Positions 38,560-52,057 of a DNA stretch of 64,000 nt are shown piece after piece; position 1 is the stretch's first letter, and every line of letters starts with the position of its first letter. Location of the stretch: positions 22,073,583 through 22,137,582 of the forward strand of contig CM052359.1 in NCBI GenBank assembly GCA_028551475.1, written 5' to 3'. Both the position numbers and the translations under genes were made by a program. The notes beneath the pieces are model-generated. The model saw nothing but the letters and a program-made list of their open reading frames with translations, had not been told where the DNA came from and did no database searches. Origin of the DNA: Casuarina equisetifolia. Lineage: Eukaryota; Streptophyta; Magnoliopsida; Fagales; Casuarinaceae.

Positions 38560-40513
38560 CAAAGAATAAGAAACAAATAGGGCTTAACAAACAATTACAA
38601 TGACTTAATAGACTATACATCTTAACAACCCCTCTTAAGTTAGTAATTTGTGCAAATCAAATACACCAAGCTTGCCAAGAAGATAATTATGTTGTCTACT
38701 ACATAAAGCCTTAATTAACAAATCTGTAGGTTACTCATGTGTTTGGATGCTACAAGCCTAGATTAAGCCTTTCTATTGCTTCTTTTGAATAAGCTGATAG
38801 TCAATCTTGATATACTTAGTATGCTTATTAAATATGAGATTGTTTGCAATGTGGACTATTGTCTCATTGTCACAGTATAAAGGAATGGACTAAGAGACAA
38901 TCACCCACAAGTCACCAGAAAGACCACATAACCAAACAATTTCACAAATAATTGTGGTTATAGCTCGATATTCTATCTCAAAGGATGATAAGGAAATAGT
39001 GGCTTGTTTCTTGGTCTTCTAAGAAATCAAAAAACCCCTTAACTTGATGTCAAAACTAATGAGAAAATTTCGAGACATAGGATAGACTGCCCAATCAGAA
39101 TCACAAAAATCAATCATCTGAAAATCCTTTTTGAAAGGCATGAAGATTCCCAATCCTATTATATGTTTCAAATACTTAACAACTTTGAAAGTCATTTCCA
39201 AGTGTGAAGACTTGGAAGAATGCATGAACTAGTTAGTACCTGAATGGGATAATTGATATCAAGTCGAGTATGAGTAAGATAAATCAGGCACCCAAGAAGT
39301 TGTTAATATGGAGTTGGATCACCCAATGAGGGATCATCAACAAGAATTAGGGCACTTGCATTGTACTCTAAGGAAGTTATCTTCAAGTTCTAATCAATGA
39401 GAATCTTACACGGTCTAGCTCCAAAAAGTTCTACCTTAGAGATTAACTCTAAATCATATTTGCGTTAATTGAGACATATACCACTTGTGGACCAAACAAT
39501 CTCAATTCCAAGAAAAAACTTAACTTGCCCTAAGTCTTTCATGTGAAATCTAGAACAAATGTGAGACTTTACCTATGTTATGACCTCTTCACTATTGCTA
39601 GTGATAAACATTTCATCAACATAGATCAAAAGAGCAACATCGGTTGATCCACACTAAAGTGTAAAAAGTGCATAGTCATGCCAAGATTGCTTGGAGCCAA
39701 CCTTAAGGATAACAAGAATGAATTTGGCATACCATTGCCTCGAAACTTACTTAAGTCTATAGATTGACTTGAGTAGTTGACAAACCTTTGGTTAACCTGT
39801 TGTAGAAGTCCAAATCCTTGGAGGTAAAGACATGTATATCTCCTCATGCATATCTCCATAAAGAAATGCATTATGAACATTCATTTGATAGAGTAGCCAA
39901 TGAAACATGAAAGCTAGAGCCATGATACATCTAATAGTCACCATCTTGGCCATTGGTGAAAAAGTCTCCTCATAATCAATCCTATAATGTTGTGTGAGTC
40001 TCTTGGCCACAAGATGAGCTTTGTACCTTTCAATAGATCCATATGCATGGTACTTCACTTTGTAAACCCAACAACATCCAATTAGCTTATGACCTATGGG
40101 CAAATCAACTAACATCCATGTTTGACTTACCTATAATGCATAAAGCTTATTAGTCATAGCATCTACCCATCTAGCATCCTAAATTGCCTCATGATAGTAG
40201 AGTGACTCTCTAATATAAGAAATTGATGCAATAAAGGAACGATATATAGGTGACAAGCTGTCAAGAGATATGTGTGTTTCAAAATATTAAGGTGTGTTTT
40301 GAATGGGCTGTTGTTTAGATTTATTTGTATCAAGTTGTTGTGTTTATGTGTGTGTTCTTTGGTTTGTTGAGTTTGGGTGGGTGCTAACCCGAAATAAGAA
40401 CCAATTACAACAAGATGGGGTTGAAAGGCCGAGGAAGAATAGAGGTGAGGGCTATCGAAGAAATTGAGAAATCTAAAGTAAATCCTAGTTTTAAGCCTCT
40501 CATACATACTTTA
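38560..40513 (-). mobile_element. Copia retroelement pol fossil, copy 1
   Basis: Minus-strand remains of Copia reverse transcriptase (about 39790-40115; KAHLVAKRLTQHYRIDYEETF, WLLYQMNVHNAFLYGDM) and RNase H (about 38830-39230; QMIDFCDSDWA). Its orientation is opposite to the adjoining LTR and gag fossils, so it belongs to another insertion. It is broken, with many breaks. Its last 230 bases (40285-40513) repeat the AGGTGTGTTTTGA segment also found at 32005, 36155 and 41965. Confidence 0.8.
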
Positions 40514-42190
40514 TTGTTTGCAATGTGGACTATTGCCTCATTATCACAGTATAAAGGAATGGGCTAAGAGACAATTACCCATAAGTTACCAAAAAGACCA
40601 CGTAACCAAACAATTTCATAAACAATTGTGGTTATAGCTAGATATTTTACCTCAAAGGATGATAAAGAAATAATGGCTTGTTTCTTGGTCTTCCAAGAAA
40701 TCAAAGAACCCCTTAACTTGATGCCAAAACTAATGAGAAAATCTCAAGATATAGGATAGATTGCCCAATCAGAATCACAAAAATCAATCATTTGAAAATC
40801 TTTTTTTGAAAGGTATGAAGATTCTCAATCCTATTGTATGTTTCAAATACTTAATAACTTTGAAAGTCATTTCCATGTATGAAGACTTGGAAGAATGCAT
40901 GAATTGGTTAGTACCTAAATGGGATAATTGATATCTGGTCGAGTATGGTTGAGATAAATTAGGCACCCAAGAAGTTGTTAATATGGAGTTAGATCACCCA
41001 ATGGGAATCATCATCAAGAATTAGGGCACTTACATCGTACTCCAAGGAAGTTATCTTCAAGTTCTAATCAATAGGAATCTTACACGGTCTAGCTGTAAAA
41101 TGTTCTACCTTAGAGATTAACTTTAAAGCATATTTGCGTTAACGGAGACATATACCTCTCGTGGACCAAACAATCTTAATTCCAAGAAAAAACTTAACTT
41201 GCCTTAAGTCTTTCATGTGAAATCTAGAACAAATGTGAGACTTTACTTGTGTTATGGCCTCTTCACTATTGCCAGTGATAAATATTTCATCAACATAGAT
41301 TAAAAGAGCAACAACGGTTGATCCACACCGAAGTGTAAAAAGTGCTTAGTCATGCCAAGATTACTTGAAGCTAACCTTAAGGAAAGCAGTAATGAATTTG
41401 GCATACTATTGCCTCGAAGCTTGCTTAAATCTATAGATTGACTTAAGTAGTCGACAAACCTTTGGTTAACCTGTTGTAGAAGTCAAAATCCTTAAAGGTA
41501 AAGACATGTATATCTCATAATGCAGATCTCCGTAAAGAAATACATTATGAACATTAATTTGATAGAGTAGCCAATGAAACATGAAAGCTAAAGCCAGGAT
41601 ACATCTAATAGTCACCATCCTGGTCACTAGTGAAAAAGTCTCCTCATAATCAATCCTATAATGTTGTGTGAGTCTCTTGGCCACAAGATGAGCTTTGTAC
41701 CTCTCAATAGATCCATCCGCATGGTAATTCACTTTGTAAACCTAACAACATCCAATCAGCTTACGACCTAAGGGCAAATCAACTAACATCTATGTTTGAC
41801 TTACCTATAATGCATGAAGCTTACTAGTCATAGCATCTACTCATCTAGCATCCCAAATTACCTAAGGATAATAGAATGACTCTATAATATAAGAAATTGA
41901 TGCAATAAAGGAACGATATATGAGTGACAAGCTGTCAAGAGATATGTGTGTTTCGAAATATTAAGGTGTGTTTTGAGTGGGCTGTTGTTTAAGTTTATTT
42001 GTATCGAGCTTTTGTGTTTATGTGTGTGTTGTTTGGTTTGTCGAGTTTGGGTGGGTGCTAACCCAAAATAGGAACCAATTACAACAAGATGGGGTTGAAA
42101 GGCCGAGGAAGAATAGAGGTGAGGGCTATTGAAGAAATTGAGAAATCTAAAGTAAATCCTAGTTTTAAGCATCTCGTACATACTTTATTG
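40514..42190 (-). mobile_element. Copia retroelement pol fossil, copy 2 (tandem duplicate)
   Basis: Repeats 38841-40513 at a spacing of 1673 bases with no gap: copy 1 ends CATACATACTTTATTG and copy 2 begins at TTTGCAATGTGG. The same reverse transcriptase region (about 41466-41732) and RNase H region are present. Broken, with many breaks. This is a tandem copy of an already decayed element, not a new transposition. Confidence 0.8.
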
Positions 42191-42330
42191 TTGCTATCTA
42201 TTTTCCTTATGATTGTAATACCAGAACTTTGTGATTTGGTCTTAATTAGCCAACAACCTCTGTTTTGATATTGTTGCTGGAAATCTTTGTTTTTATGTTC
42301 TTGTAATTTTAGTTCTTAACAATGTATTGC

Positions 42331-45300
42331 ACTTAATAATAAGACTCGTAGCATGCATCAATTGAAATGGAACATATTAAGAATGACTTTGGTTGTTTTA
42401 ATTGTTTCTAATAGTTTAAATTCTATTTGGAAAATCTTCTCTAATTTTTTTTTCTTAAATCTCTCCTTATAAGCTGATTTCAGAAAGGAAATTAACTTTT
42501 TTATGACATGTTTTGGAATGGAAAAAAAATTATAAAATTCAATCATTTGAAAACTATCCATAATTTTGGGATGTATAAGGAAATTCAATCATTTGAAAAC
42601 TATCCATGTTTTGCACTGTTTACTGACTGCAGCGGCGGACACTTCCCCCATTGTTTTGTGCCACCCGTTTTCAAAGAGCCTCTGGTTTTTCTACCCCTAT
42701 CATCTTTCATGTCATATGTCGCTCGTCGCCTTACGTCAGCTTCGGATATGGATGAAACATGGACACCGCCACGTTATTTTTTCTTGGATCAACCAACAAT
42801 CCACCTCAAATTGCTCATGATTTCTATCCTAGAATTGACAATGCACCACTGTTCAAATAACTCTATTCAAACACAACGTGTCTTCTTTTAATAAGTTTAA
42901 AGCGTATGTCGAAGAAATCTGAAAAACAAAAAATATATTTATGGGGTGGTTTTGGGTTAAAATCAGCCGCCCTCAGAAGATGTCGTCATTTCCACTGTAG
43001 ATTTTCTAAGTTGGGTGATCCACAGGAAATGGGTAGGGGAGAGGACATGAAATTGAATGGGAAAACATGCAAGAGTTCATAAAACCAAAAGCAAAAAGAA
43101 TCATTATAATCACAACACATATTAGATAGAATTTCGAATTAAAAAGAAGAGTATTCCTAATATGTTTTTTAAATTTAAACAATTTATTTGCTTAATAAGA
43201 CTTTTTAAGAAAAATTGGACTTAACAACACAAAGGAATTATTTGTATGTTTATCAGTTAGTTTAATTACGTTTTGGAGATTAACATGAGAATGATACCAC
43301 AGAATAATAAGGTGCTACGTTCGATGCAAGTGAGTTGTTGAAAGGGACTACGCATCGTTTTTGACACTGTTAAATGGTTGAACTTTTACCATTTTATTCA
43401 TTCCTTAAACAAAAAGAATCGACAGAGAGAAATTTGTTTTCCCTTCTTTTATTTGTAGATCATCATAATGACATGTTTCTCGAAGGCCGGATTGTTTTGG
43501 CCCAACGAAAGTCGTGAGAAACCCATGGGAAAAGTGTTGTCATCTTCCTGGAAAAGTTACATAGGGATCACCTTTTCTCTGAGGTTTATCCCTTAGGATC
43601 TTAGCGATAGGCTTTACAAGCATAGGAAAACAAGACAATCACCACCTACCTTTGCAATGGAAAATTTCTGCAATGTCACTCTCATTCGTCATCAGGGTCA
43701 CTGCTACGAAAAGGAAAGCCTGGATCTTTCCAAGCATCGGAGAATCCATCCCCGCATATTATCTTTTCAAACAAATTTTGACAGCAAAATACTATAATGT
43801 ACAAGACCAGTAAATACTGCATTCTACAAATATCAATACTGGATGTTAACCTAATATGGATGTCAAAGGGTAAATGGCAACTTGAGGGATGTGTCTTGGG
43901 AAAGATGTGAACAAGTTTATTAGAACAAGGGGGAAAAAAAAATCTAATGGAGCTATGAGGTTCCAGCTCTCGGGTCCGACAGTTGGACCATCCAAGTGTC
44001 AAAAATAGGATAAGAGGCGTTTAATTTAACAATTTATTGAAGTGGGTGACCAAAAGGTATCTACGTAAACTGATAAGGAGGCCAGGAACGAGTAGATAGA
44101 AGCTGTGCAGGTAGGCAGAAGGGTGCATTGATTACGAATGGACATGCAGGCAATGATGGACAAGATGTGCGTGCTGTTTCTGAAGCAGCAAACCGGTTTG
44201 CTTGCAGGATCTTAGTCTAAAAGCATTCTTCCGATAAAGGAATGCTATTGCAAAATCCAATCTAGCTTCGTACTGTCAACCACCTTCCCGCCCATGGTTT
44301 TCTATGAACACACTGGATAAGAGCCCTAAATAAAATAAGATACGATAGATTCAGATAATATCAGGTTCTTAAACTTATTTGAAGTTTATTGTTGGGAAGG
44401 TGACATCAAAATATTACTCTCAAAATCTGTGAAGATTTGATATGGATGAACAGCGGGGTGCCTGGGGTTCCAGCTTTGACGTTGTCATTAAGGATGGACG
44501 CTAATAGTGGAGGTGCTTCTTGTTAAATAAAACACATAGAATTGTACTGTATTTATTATAGGATTCACTGAAAATTTAAATTCAATCTTTTATTTTTCAC
44601 TCATAGAAAAAATCCACGTCAGAGGTGTTACCCCAGACTTTAGATTATGAGATATGTTAAGTTTTATATGAAAAAAATAAAAATTAAACAAATAATTTAT
44701 AAAATAAAATAAGTATATCATCTTAATGCCTTAGAGTTTTAATTTAGATATAAATTATTTTTTATAAAATTTAATGTAATATCCAAACCTAAGTCTTGCC
44801 TTAACATCTTAATGAATACAAGTTAAAAAAGTAAGATTAAATTGTAATCTAAGTTAGACCATTGTAAGAAAGAGACATATAAAACAAATAATGTGAAATT
44901 ATTGTACATTATTAAAAATTTAAGTTCAATTTTCCAGTCCTTTACTTGTAGAAAATAATTTACATATGAGATGTTATCCCATGCTTGAAACAAGGCAATG
45001 TGTTAAAGTACCACATAAAAAAACGAAACCTTATAAAAACAAATTCCTTCACGTATTAAGATTTGAAATTAGATATACAATTTTTTTTTAGAATACAATA
45101 CTTCCTCTAACACGGGTCCCATGCTTGACCATGACACTTCAGTTCTAGAAACTTGTAGAGACCACACAAACGTGGCCATTCGGCCACGTACCAAAGTTCA
45201 AGAACACAACAGGTGTGTCCTTGTGTAGTCGTAAACAAGATAGGATGTGACCACAACGAGGGGGTGGTACAAGGTCGTGGAAGTGGTATTTGTTCATACA

Positions 45301-45517
45301 ATACCAAATAAGGTACGACTCATGAATACTTATACGAATACAGCATTATAGGTATATATATTTATAAGAACAGAGAGATGGTAGGAAAATTGAAGCTGCC
45401 ATTGGTGCCATAACATCAAAATCCTCAGAACCAAAGAGGATTAGATAACCAAAAACTTGAACAGAAGGACAAAGAAGAGGGACCAAATTGTGCAGACTCT
45501 GCCGAAGTTGCAAGAAC
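42331..45517. other. Intergenic, one orphan exon-like end
   Basis: No complete gene seen. On the minus strand at about 43682-43765 a short open end (GDGFSDAWKDPGFPFRSSDP, then an acidic tail and stop) has protein-like composition, but I find no matching upstream exons. From 44568 to 45090 two diverged copies of a roughly 345-base unit stand in tandem (GAAAATTTAAATTCAAT near 44568, AAAAATTTAAGTTCAAT near 44915). Confidence 0.5.
42535..42608. repeat. 26-base direct repeat
   Basis: AATTCAATCATTTGAAAACT and the following bases occur twice, about 45 bases apart, near the right edge of the duplicated region. Confidence 0.8.
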
Positions 45518-46767
45518 TCAACAACAATTGATGCTCATTTCAGAAAACTGGCTGGATAAGGCTGACTCACCACCCAAATGTCTCCTCCTAGGCTTCACGA
45601 TGGGAGGTGATGGTGCCCACTTGCTGTAACCACAGGCACTACCTCTTGCATCTCCGCTGTCAGCAGGGCGTTTGTGACACCTAGAAAGCCATTTACACTG
45701 CATGTAAGTGCTGGTTCTCCACGGCGGTATGTGAAGGCCTCTCTCTCTCAGGGACTGTTTGGCAGCAGAGCATACCAGAGATATTATCCTCATAAGTTTG
45801 TCCTCAGTTCCCACATAGATGCATGGAAGTGCGTCCGTCAGCTCCTTGTAGGCTGTTGTAGGCCTCGCGAGCTCGAACTGTGACTTGAAGTCCAGGTCCA
45901 GTATCAGCCTCATTGAATCACCGTTTTTGTCTCGCGTTATTACATCAATATACTCGTAATCACCTTTCAAACCAGAAAAAAGATGGGTGTTAGACCAATG
46001 CTTTTGGAGAACACTATCAATGGAGCATTTGGGAGCATTTCTTTGGTTTACATCTGGTTTAATATTGAAAAATTGTCACAGAAGTTTCTGAATCTGTTGT
46101 GTAGATTTTATTCCCATGCTAATCGAGAGCCCACCAATGACTAAAAGCATATCAATTTTCCGCATTCATAGTTCAGCAGTTCATATATATTTTTTCAGCC
46201 AAGAACCAAACTTGGATTTTAGCCTCGTGACACGGAATCTCAGCCAAGAAATTCAATTAAGCCAGGAGGGAGAAAGACCCACCAGCAGGGCATCCCAAGG
46301 AAGTGACCCAAGATGTTTGACAAAGAGAAGCCCTATAGCCGTCCATTTTGAGCCTCTTCACAAGCCACTTTTTCAGACTGGTTGTTTTCTCCGAGTCCCT
46401 TTTGCTTCTTAAGTGCTTGAGTACACTTTCAAGAACCTCGGCCTCGGCTTTTGTCCCATTCCCAAGCATCTCCTGAAGCCACCAAAATCAGCAAAATGGT
46501 AAATCGCTCTCACACACATGAAAACCAAAAGCAAAACCAAAGCATAATACATTCACGACAAGCAGCTAAACTTGTAGGCTCTGTACTTTGGAAGCATCAT
46601 GTATATGGAAAAAAATAAAATAAAATAAGCACCTGTAAAGTGAGATGCTGGGCTTGACGTTTACGAGGAACACTACTTAAGGATGCAGAAAATATGGGTG
46701 ACGGCGATTCCGACTCTATAAAATCCTGGACCATCTGAACCAGCCTTTCCTCTTCTAGGCTGCTCAT
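45518..46767 (-). CDS. DUF506 / PDDEXK_6 family protein
   Basis: Three exons with matching phases: 46767-46633, 46472-46283 and 45963-45518; 256 residues. The middle joins as CPAGGDYEYIDVI, the expected DUF506 core. The most conserved block follows: RLILDLDFKSQFELARPT, then LPCIYVGTEDKLMRIISLVC, then PPWRTSTYMQCKWLS near the C-terminus. This plant family is assigned to the PDDEXK nuclease-like fold, but its biochemical role is largely unknown; members respond to stress and hormones. An in-frame ATG six codons upstream (46785) is a possible alternative start; the chosen one (MSSLEEERLVQMVQDFIE) fits the family better. The protein is near the short end for the family. No operon-like link to its neighbours exists; its nearest neighbours are retroelement fossils. 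Confidence 0.92.
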
Positions 46768-46799
46768 TTCTTTACCTCCTCTCACCCTCTCTCAACGAA

Positions 46800-49700
46800 G
46801 CTCGAGGTTTTCTTTGTCCAGGATAGACGAGTAGGGAATTTTAGCTATTTGAGGGGTTTTAGAAGATGGACTTGTCCTGAAGGAGTCCTTTAAACGGACT
46901 CTGGTATATGGCGGTGGGAATTGCAGCTATGTGTTGACAAATGAGGTCATCAAAAGAGCTGGTAGCATTCTGGTATTTCGTGGGAAATAAAGTGGAAAAT
47001 ATAATAGGGAGTACGGGGTGGGATGGAATAACTATGAGAATATCCTTATCCTTGGGACCGTGAAAAGGACATCAAAATCTTGTTTTTGTTCCAGAAGCCA
47101 CTTCAAGGATTCAGCTTTCTTGTTTTGGTGACATCTAGGGGTGGGATATCCTACACCCTACTTGGAGCTTGTCCAAGACCTCTAGGCCTGCAGGAAGCTA
47201 CTGGTACCTATTCTGAATACGGAGCAAACTGTGATTGAAACTTGACATCCATGGAGTTGAACGCACCTCCCTTTCCTTTTCTGGTGGGGGAATTAATGCA
47301 TAAGAGGCCAGAGGCGTAAGAGGAATTTAGAGATAATGGTAATCGCGGCGCACAAGCAAAAACATATTTTCATGCATGAAATTTCTTAATTTAATACATG
47401 CTTTTGTTTGGAAGTGCGTATCCTTTCTCTGTAAATCGAACTGAAAAATGAGCAAGTCTTTTTAGATTATCCAACTCGGTTCAACTACTCCATCGAAATT
47501 CATAACCCGGGGAAAAAGAAAGAGAAAATTTCGCTATTGGCGCATCAAAGAGTCAACTATTTTTGATACAGTCATATGCCCTGAAAGCAACAAGCATTTT
47601 TATCCAGTTCCACCTCAAATGTCAGAATGGAATTCTAGTCCGAGTGTTATGTACAGTCACTATTGTCGTTCCATAAGGGCTACAAGTGCTTGTGACTTGG
47701 CACTCCTTGCTTCGAACCAAAATTGGGTGAAGTCCAGAGTTTATAGTAGAAGTTTAAATGGAAGCAAGATACTCTGGCCTTACGGTTAATTTGTGAATTG
47801 AGTCATTGGACTTTTTGATATGACTAACTCTGAATTCAACAATTTTTTGTGTATAAAGAAATATGTACAAAAACCAGAAGATAAAATTTAAATCAAAATA
47901 AAACCATCTAACCCTTGAGTCGATTTTTAGGTCTTTCAACAAAAACCAGGGTATAAAATGAAGTCTTAAGATATAACTGCCCATTTGAGCTGGTTCTTCG
48001 ATAGCAGAATGGGATCTTATTAATTGTTAAAGCATACACAAGAAACAGGAGGAGGAATAGAAGCAAGGAAAAGGTATATTTCCCAAACAATGAACTTTAA
48101 TGTTTATAATGACGTTTTATGGAGAATCAAGCTAATTTATGAGTTGGGTAAATTTGGAAAAGAGAGTCGATATGGAGGCAAATCCTACAACCCTAGATTG
48201 CATAAACAAGACCAACGGGATTAATGGCAAACATTTGGAAGAGAGGAACAGATAAGACTTGAGACATGTTAAATCAAAGTCATCAAGTAGGAGGAAAAAT
48301 TTGTTTGCCTCCACCAATGACACTAAAGAGCATTTTGAAGAATATGCTGAGACATTAGAACTCCTCTGACCCCAGCCATACGAAAACTAGAATGTGTCGA
48401 GTAATCCCAGCAAGTGCAGAAATTAGTTTTATTGCTTTTTGACTACGAGAAGTTAAATTATATTGCTTTGACTACATACGAAAGTGCTGAGAGAATGATG
48501 AAGAGGCAAAGTGTCCGGTTGAACAAGTGAATAAGCTGACGAAGAGTTATTCTATGGGAGTTTAAGGAAAAAGATCAGAAAAGGAAGTGGATACGAGGCA
48601 CCAGTTGTGGAAGAGCATAAAGAAAGTAAGCATTGATATCTAAAAGCGTTTTTTTTTTCTTTCTTAAAATTAGATGCTTAAAGAGAAAAAGACATTTAAA
48701 TAGAAAAACCACGATAAACTAGAATATTAATAATATAGGACAAATATAAATTTTTAACACATCTCATTGTTTCAAATGGAAAGAATCAATTCTCACAATG
48801 ACTTCGTCTACAAGCAAAACCGATATTTCACTTCAAACATAAGTTTTGTTATTATGTAAAAAAATTTAGTTTCTCCCTTGTAAATAGTTATTAATAAAAT
48901 AAATTTTATCAAAAGCATAATAAGCCAGAATATTTACAATGAAAATACACATTAAACATAAACTAATGGGAGTGTAATGGTTTTACCGACAATACAGTTA
49001 GGTACTGATCAGTCATGTGCATTTGGCCCCATATAATGGAGGTTTGAATGCTTTCATTTGCTGGGTACCAGTGGTGCCACTTAGGTTATGTTATCTATAA
49101 AGAGTCCCGCCACTTGGGGAATATGATGACTAAAGAGGAATAAGTGTATCGCAAGAGCTTGCACTCTGTTTCAAACCAGCAATAACAAGGTTTATAGCTA
49201 TTTTTTGTCTATTTTGTTTAGACACAATTATCAACTTTTGTCATTCGAAGTGACTAGTGTTCGGTGCAGGCACATGCATTACGATCACTCAAAAAAAAAG
49301 CTGGGGTTTTATTGGGATGTGGAGTTAGCATCTGTAACTAACAAGTTCATGTATAAAAGTGTAGTTTGAGGGTGAGAGAGATGACTGCTTTTGAATCTGT
49401 AATGTTTTCTTCTTCAACAATGTATGCGTGGGTTCTTCCATAATCGGTCAGCACCCTGAGTACTTTGCGAGTATGCACTTATGGCTTCATATGGCGCATT
49501 TGGATCTATGAGAAAAAGCTATGTCGATCCGAACTATAAATCTTATCATGTTTTTGTACCCGAATTAAGTAACGGACAGAGAATCCCTTGATCACTTCCT
49601 ATCAACATCTGTGTGCTCCACCTTGTCGTCTCCTTGTAGTGTCCTTCTCGATGGAGAAAAGTGTCCTCCCCACCAATACAGGAAACATTGTAGATCTGCA

Positions 49701-49936
49701 TTTTCCCAAACACATGCTCAATGGGAGGTTTAATTACTTCTCTGAATTGGCGGGCTTTCCACTACTCAGTGCCTGTTTCCTGGCAATGCATGAGCATCGT
49801 ACGGATCTAACTTTGGCTATTATGTAATAATAGCTGATCTTCGCCACTAATGTCTTTGAGGGACCGAATTATCTGAACTGCCCTTTTTTAGTTGTAAATT
49901 CATATCTGCCAAATTCAATGTTTACTTGACCAAGAA
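46800..49936. other. Intergenic, no gene recognised
   Basis: The promoter of the DUF506 gene should lie at the left end. The open frames at 48024-48224 and 49588-49827 have no recognisable domain. I see no repeats of note here. Confidence 0.45.
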
Positions 49937-50340
49937 TGACTAAGCAATGATGAATCCGAAACAATTCCTAGCCTTGAGTCAATACTGGTTTAGATGCCTA
50001 AACTATTCTTCCCATCACTCAACTATTTACCTAAACCCCAAGCTGAAGGCGAAGCAAGCCATTGTCAACTTTTCTAATTGAACTTTTAGATTATTTGTGA
50101 AAAGTTTAGATTTCACAATACAAATCCAGGGAACAGCACATAATTAAAAGGAAAAGGAGAGCAAATCAAAGATCAAAGCAACATTGTCTAATACCTACCA
50201 AAAACATTGATTTTTTAAACCACAAGACTGTCAAAAGAAGCTAACGACATTTATGAGGAAATATCGCTCAAGCTAGACTAGTGCATGGTCCATTTATCTA
50301 ATTAAACTCTTAAATGAACTGAAGACGTGTACCTAGTAAG

Positions 50341-52057
50341 CATTTTTCAAGAAGATTTTATTTTTTACTTTTTATGAATATGTGAGTTTTATCTAAGAAC
50401 AAGGTAATACAAAAGATTAGAGACATGTCTTATCATTATAGTTCATCTAAAAGAAAATTAAGTTTAAAGTTCTCCAACTACAATGTAATAAAACATTTGC
50501 CTAAAAAACTTTAGTGCTCTTAAATTGAAACACTCTCCCATGTACTACTTTGTTGATTTTAACCAATAAAATTGATATTTTAATAGCTTTATCCTAAAAA
50601 CATCTACAATTTCATTTAAGTCATACACAATAGATACATGCTAAGAAAAGAAATTTAAAAAGCTCTATGACCAAATCTTTTTCTTTAGTTACTTTAATCA
50701 CTCATTGCTATTCAAAATTTCAATCATTAATGATCCTATGAAGGCCTTGTTGTGCAAGAAAATTTACCAAATTTGTCTAGTCCAAGTACATTGAAAAAAC
50801 ATGTATGACTTGCTTTCAAATGAAGACCTATAAAAATTACAATACAAGTCACTTGCAAGAAGCCATTGAGATAACACTTCTACAGTAAAAAGTTTGTCTT
50901 TATACATGAGTCATGCAATGAAGTTGTGTTTAATGATTTCACCTAACCATATCAAGTCATGTAATTCAACCTTAACATTAACTTAGTGCAATTTCTTATA
51001 TGACTCTTTACAACGATAAGAAGGTTTAGATTGCATCAAAGTGAGAATCTATTGTAGCTTGAGAAGACTTTTCCAACTTTATATCATATTTTCTTTGTTA
51101 TCAAGATGCACAACTAAAGTTTTCATATATTTAGGGTTATAAATTCATATACTTCATAAAGATGAACCTAAATAGTTAATACGATTCCAAAGTAATGCTC
51201 CAACATAACCTTATTTTACATTTTAAGGTCTAATAGCCCAAGTCCTCCCTTTTTAGATGAGCAAACAATTTAATAAATGACCTTGTGAGTTTTACTTGCT
51301 CACAAAAGTGCTTAATTTTCTTATTAATCTCATAAACGATTTGCTTTGAGAGAAGAAAATTTATATTCAAAAGATGTAGATAAAACTAAAAATTTATTTT
51401 ATCAATTATAATCTTCCTACATAGTTAAGACGTCTCATTTCCCTTCTATCAATTATTCTAATAACTTTTTTTGTCAAAACCTTACAATTAGTATAAGTAG
51501 ACCTTTTTGTAGTAAGAGAAACTCCAAGATACCTAATGGAAAGATTTCTTTTGGAAAATGAAATGTGATTCAATATCAGAAGTTTCTCTTGCTTAATTAG
51601 CCCCCCCTAAAAAAAAACAAAAAAAAGAATTTAGCACTTGTTAGGATTAAAATATAAACTTTCTCTTGATCAATGAGCCCTAAAAAAACAATTTAGAATT
51701 TGCTGGGATTAAAATATAAACTTGTGAGTATTCCAAAAATCTTCCAAAGCATCAGCGAGATATAACATTAAATTAAAATCCCTATATGCAAATAAAATAA
51801 CTCATCTGCAAAGCAAAGGTGAATGATTTTCTCCCTTTTGTAGCACTAATGAAATTTAAAAGTAAAAGCAAAAGTTTTCTCATTTATAATCCTATTAAGA
51901 ATTTTTATGACAAGGATAAATAAATAAATAAATAAATAAATAAAAGAACATAGGATTTCCTTGTCTTAACCTACTGGTGCCCTTAAAATATCCAACATGC
52001 TCACCAATGAAGTTCACAAAAGATGTGGTAATAGTAATGCATTAAACATTTTTCAAG
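50341..52057 (-). mobile_element. 5'-truncated L1 LINE with target-site duplication
   Basis: Minus-strand L1 reverse transcriptase remains appear in the correct order: GYFKGTSRLRQGNP (near 51980), HLCFADELF (near 51815, the FADD site altered to FADE), then LSIRYLGVSLTTKRS (near 51530) and GGLGLLDLK (near 51245). CATTTTTCAAG flanks it at 50341-50351 and 52047-52057. A T-rich run follows the left copy, as expected for the poly(A) end of a minus-strand element. The sister repeat at about 55765 shows the site without the insert. Many stops and shifts; inactive. A (TAAA)n tract at 51915-51944 interrupts the reverse transcriptase region. Confidence 0.85.

Noticed and set aside
48024-48640. Purine-rich frames resembling a retroelement gag
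   Set aside because: No conserved motif could be found, so the element cannot be named.
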